A DNA stretch of 6,803 bases from an uncultured Actinomycetes bacterium (GTDB taxonomy: Bacteria > Actinomycetota > Acidimicrobiia > Acidimicrobiales > Ilumatobacteraceae): assembly GCA_903858075.1 (NCBI GenBank), contig CAIOHI010000205.1, positions 1-6,803 on the forward strand, written 5' to 3'. Below, piece after piece: positions 5,307 to 6,803 of this stretch. The notes beneath the pieces were generated by a model that was not told where the DNA came from, made no database searches, and worked only from the letters and a program-made list of their open reading frames with translations. Each line of letters opens with the position of its first letter. Position 1 is the first letter of the stretch. The position numbers and the translations under genes were made by a program.

Positions 5307-6200
5307 TTACTTCAAGAGCGCTGAAAGTTCACGCCACCCTGCCATGGGCAATTCAAGTGGGTCGTGAGTAAGAACCTGAACGCATACATGGTTTGCACCG
5401 GCATCGTGATGCTCTTTAATGCGTGCAGCAATTTTGTCGAGCGTGCCCCACGTAACAATTTCATCGACAAGCCTGTCGGACTGATTGGTGACATCGTCTT
5501 GGGTGAAACCTAAACGCATGAGGTTGTTTGCGTAGTTTGGCAAACGGGTATAGATGCTCATGAATTTGCGTGCGGTCGCACGCGCTTTGTCTTTGTCAGT
5601 TTCAAAAATGACGGCAATTTCTGGAGCAATGAGTGGTTTTGCACCCATCAATGCGCGAGCTTCTGCAGTGTGTTGTGGTGTAGTGAAATACGGGTGTGCA
5701 CCCACCCCACGCTCGGCAGACAACTGCAACATCTTTGGCCCAAGTGCACCAATCATGCGATACATCGGGCTCTGCGGTGCTGCGCCGGCATAAGGCGACT
5801 TGTCCATCACGTCGAGGTACTCAACCATGTTGGAATAAGGCTTGTCGTAGCTGAGCTTGTGCAGCTTGGTCACCATGTGTGAGTGGCTCACACCAAGAGC
5901 AAGAACAAACCTGCCAGGAAAGGCTTCCGACAATGTTTTCCAACCCGATTGCATGGTGTGCGCGGTGCGGGCAGCAATGCTTGCGATACCTGACGCCACT
6001 TTGATGTTTTTCGTTGCGCTCAAAATAAGAGCAGACGATGAGAAGATTTCGCGACCAACTGCCTCAGGGAGCCACACTGTTCCAAAACCCATTTCATCAA
6101 TTTCAGCTGCGGCTTCTTGGGCCTTTGCCATTGGTTGCACGTCGAGTGCAAATGTCCATAGTCCGATGCGGCCAAGGTCTGGTTGTTCTGCGTTGCTCAT
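5307..6200 (-). CDS. LLM-class F420-dependent oxidoreductase (MSMEG_4141-like)
   Basis: This 297-residue protein is a bacterial luciferase-like (TIM-barrel) oxidoreductase of the group predicted to use coenzyme F420, most like the TIGR03620 (MSMEG_4141) family. Visible landmarks are IGLWTFALD (residues 12-20), EIDEMGFGTVWLPEAVGRE (33-51), FPGRFVLALGVSHSHM (94-109), YDKPYSNMVEYLDVMD (118-133), MIGALGPKMLQLSAERGVGAHPY (149-171, key residues G151, G154, A162, G167, H169), and the C-terminal GANHVCVQVL (268-277). The family's redox substrate is unknown; the F420 assignment is from family membership and cannot be proved from this window. ATG 6198-6200 is 9 bp downstream of the NudC stop, and the next gene begins 6 bp after this stop, so the three genes probably share one transcript. 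The length is normal and nothing looks broken. Confidence 0.92.
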   Translation of the reverse strand: MSNAEQPDLGRIGLWTFALDVQPMAKAQEAAAEIDEMGFGTVWLPEAVGREIFSSSALILSATKNIKVASGIASIAARTAHTMQSGWKTLSEAFPGRFVLALGVSHSHMVTKLHKLSYDKPYSNMVEYLDVMDKSPYAGAAPQSPMYRMIGALGPKMLQLSAERGVGAHPYFTTPQHTAEARALMGAKPLIAPEIAVIFETDKDKARATARKFMSIYTRLPNYANNLMRLGFTQDDVTNQSDRLVDEIVTWGTLDKIAARIKEHHDAGANHVCVQVLTHDPLELPMAGWRELSALLK

Positions 6201-6209
6201 GGCACCACG

Positions 6210-6803
6210 TTAGTTGTTGAGCAGCCAATCATCGATAAGCGAGCGCGCAATAGAGATATTTGAGGGAATCATGGGCATGTCATCGCGACGGAACCATTGA
6301 GCGTCCATGATTTCGCTCGGATCGCACACAATGTCGCCGTGATCAAAAGAAGCACGAAAGCCGAGCATGAGCGAGTGTGGGAATGGCCAAGGTTGACTGC
6401 GCACGTAACGCACGTCACGAACCCACACACCCACTTCTTCATGCACTTCGCGCACTACCGCTTCTTCCAGCGTTTCGCCTGGTTCCACAAAGCCGGCCAA
6501 GCACGAGTACATGGGTACTTTCCACTGCACTCCCCGACCCAACAACACTTCTTGGTCGGGGCCATCTGGCCCACGGGTCACAAGGGTAATCATGGCGGGC
6601 GCGAGTCGCGGGAACGCCAACAAGTTGCATTTCGGGCAACGCAGCGAACGCTCGGAATCAGACAACACGGTGGCTGTTCCACAGCGACCACAGAACTTGT
6701 GCGTACGACTCCATTCCACCAGCTGCACTGCACGCCCAGCCGCCAGCCATTCTGCTTCAGTGGCTCGGCCGTGATACGAGAACAAATCGATAGCGGCTCC
6801 GTC
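6210..6803 (-). CDS. nudC: NAD+ diphosphatase / RNA decapping Nudix hydrolase NudC, 5' end outside window
   Basis: The frame stays open to the right edge, giving 197 residues of a longer protein; E. coli NudC has 257 residues and actinobacterial forms are often about 300, so most of the N-terminal domain is missing. NudC cleaves NAD(H) to NMN(H) and AMP and can remove NAD caps from RNA. Counting from the edge, the zinc ribbon is C38-x2-C41 and C56-x2-C59. The Nudix box runs over residues 104-126 with G104, E110, R118, E119, E122, E123 and G125 all present. The NudC-specific S-Q-P-W-P-F-P stretch (136-142), which sets NADH specificity, follows at the normal distance. All catalytic and zinc ligands are intact. 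No start codon is claimed; an internal TTG at 6785 is not a likely start because the frame continues with sensible sequence to the edge. It is the first visible gene of the minus-strand run. Confidence 0.95.
   Translation of the reverse strand, partial: DGAAIDLFSYHGRATEAEWLAAGRAVQLVEWSRTHKFCGRCGTATVLSDSERSLRCPKCNLLAFPRLAPAMITLVTRGPDGPDQEVLLGRGVQWKVPMYSCLAGFVEPGETLEEAVVREVHEEVGVWVRDVRYVRSQPWPFPHSLMLGFRASFDHGDIVCDPSEIMDAQWFRRDDMPMIPSNISIARSLIDDWLLNN

Noticed and set aside
5857..6213. Plus-strand frame of 118 residues
   Set aside because: Antisense shadow of the luciferase-like oxidoreductase, whose motifs are complete on the minus strand.

Overview
The window looks like part of a moderate-GC Actinomycetota chromosome, with an Acidimicrobiia-like (Ilumatobacter or freshwater) lineage my best guess. 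The evidence is a mycothiol-dependent maleylpyruvate isomerase family protein, a predicted F420-type luciferase-like oxidoreductase, a lipoprotein with a Ser/Thr-rich linker, GTG starts, and several genes without a clear Shine-Dalgarno sequence. The lineage is inferred from gene families and style, not from a marker gene. No mobile element, tRNA, rRNA or CRISPR array is visible, and base composition does not shift noticeably across the window.

Layout. (1) 1-1648, minus strand: a DUF4188-family protein followed by a C-terminally truncated photolyase of the FeS-containing bacterial cryptochrome/(6-4) photolyase family, which runs off the left edge. (2) 1681-3430, plus strand: a lipoprotein divergent from the DUF4188 gene across a 32-bp gap that contains a perfect 10-bp palindrome, then a PAP2-family phosphatase and a DsbA-fold protein with a single-cysteine CPYG motif that starts 4 bases after the phosphatase stop. 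(3) 3451-3630, minus strand: a 59-residue protein with a good ribosome binding site and an inverted repeat just upstream. (4) 3746-4570, plus strand: a classical short-chain dehydrogenase/reductase. (5) 4548-6803, minus strand: a tight three-gene run, NudC (cut by the right edge), then the luciferase-like oxidoreductase, then the maleylpyruvate isomerase-like protein. The last gene overlaps the dehydrogenase tail to tail by 23 bp.

How the genes may work together. The theme is redox and cofactor housekeeping plus light-driven DNA repair: NudC hydrolyses NAD(H) or removes NAD caps from RNA, the luciferase-like enzyme probably uses F420, the isomerase-like protein probably uses mycothiol, and the single-cysteine DsbA-fold protein may also depend on a low-molecular-weight thiol. 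This is ordinary core gene content, and I do not see a complete new system. The most interesting points are the small protein with its upstream hairpin, the shared palindromic promoter candidate, the photolyase/DUF4188 pairing, and the uncertain 5' end of the photolyase next to a homopolymer. Almost all the sequence is coding; the longest non-coding stretch is 115 bp (3631-3745).
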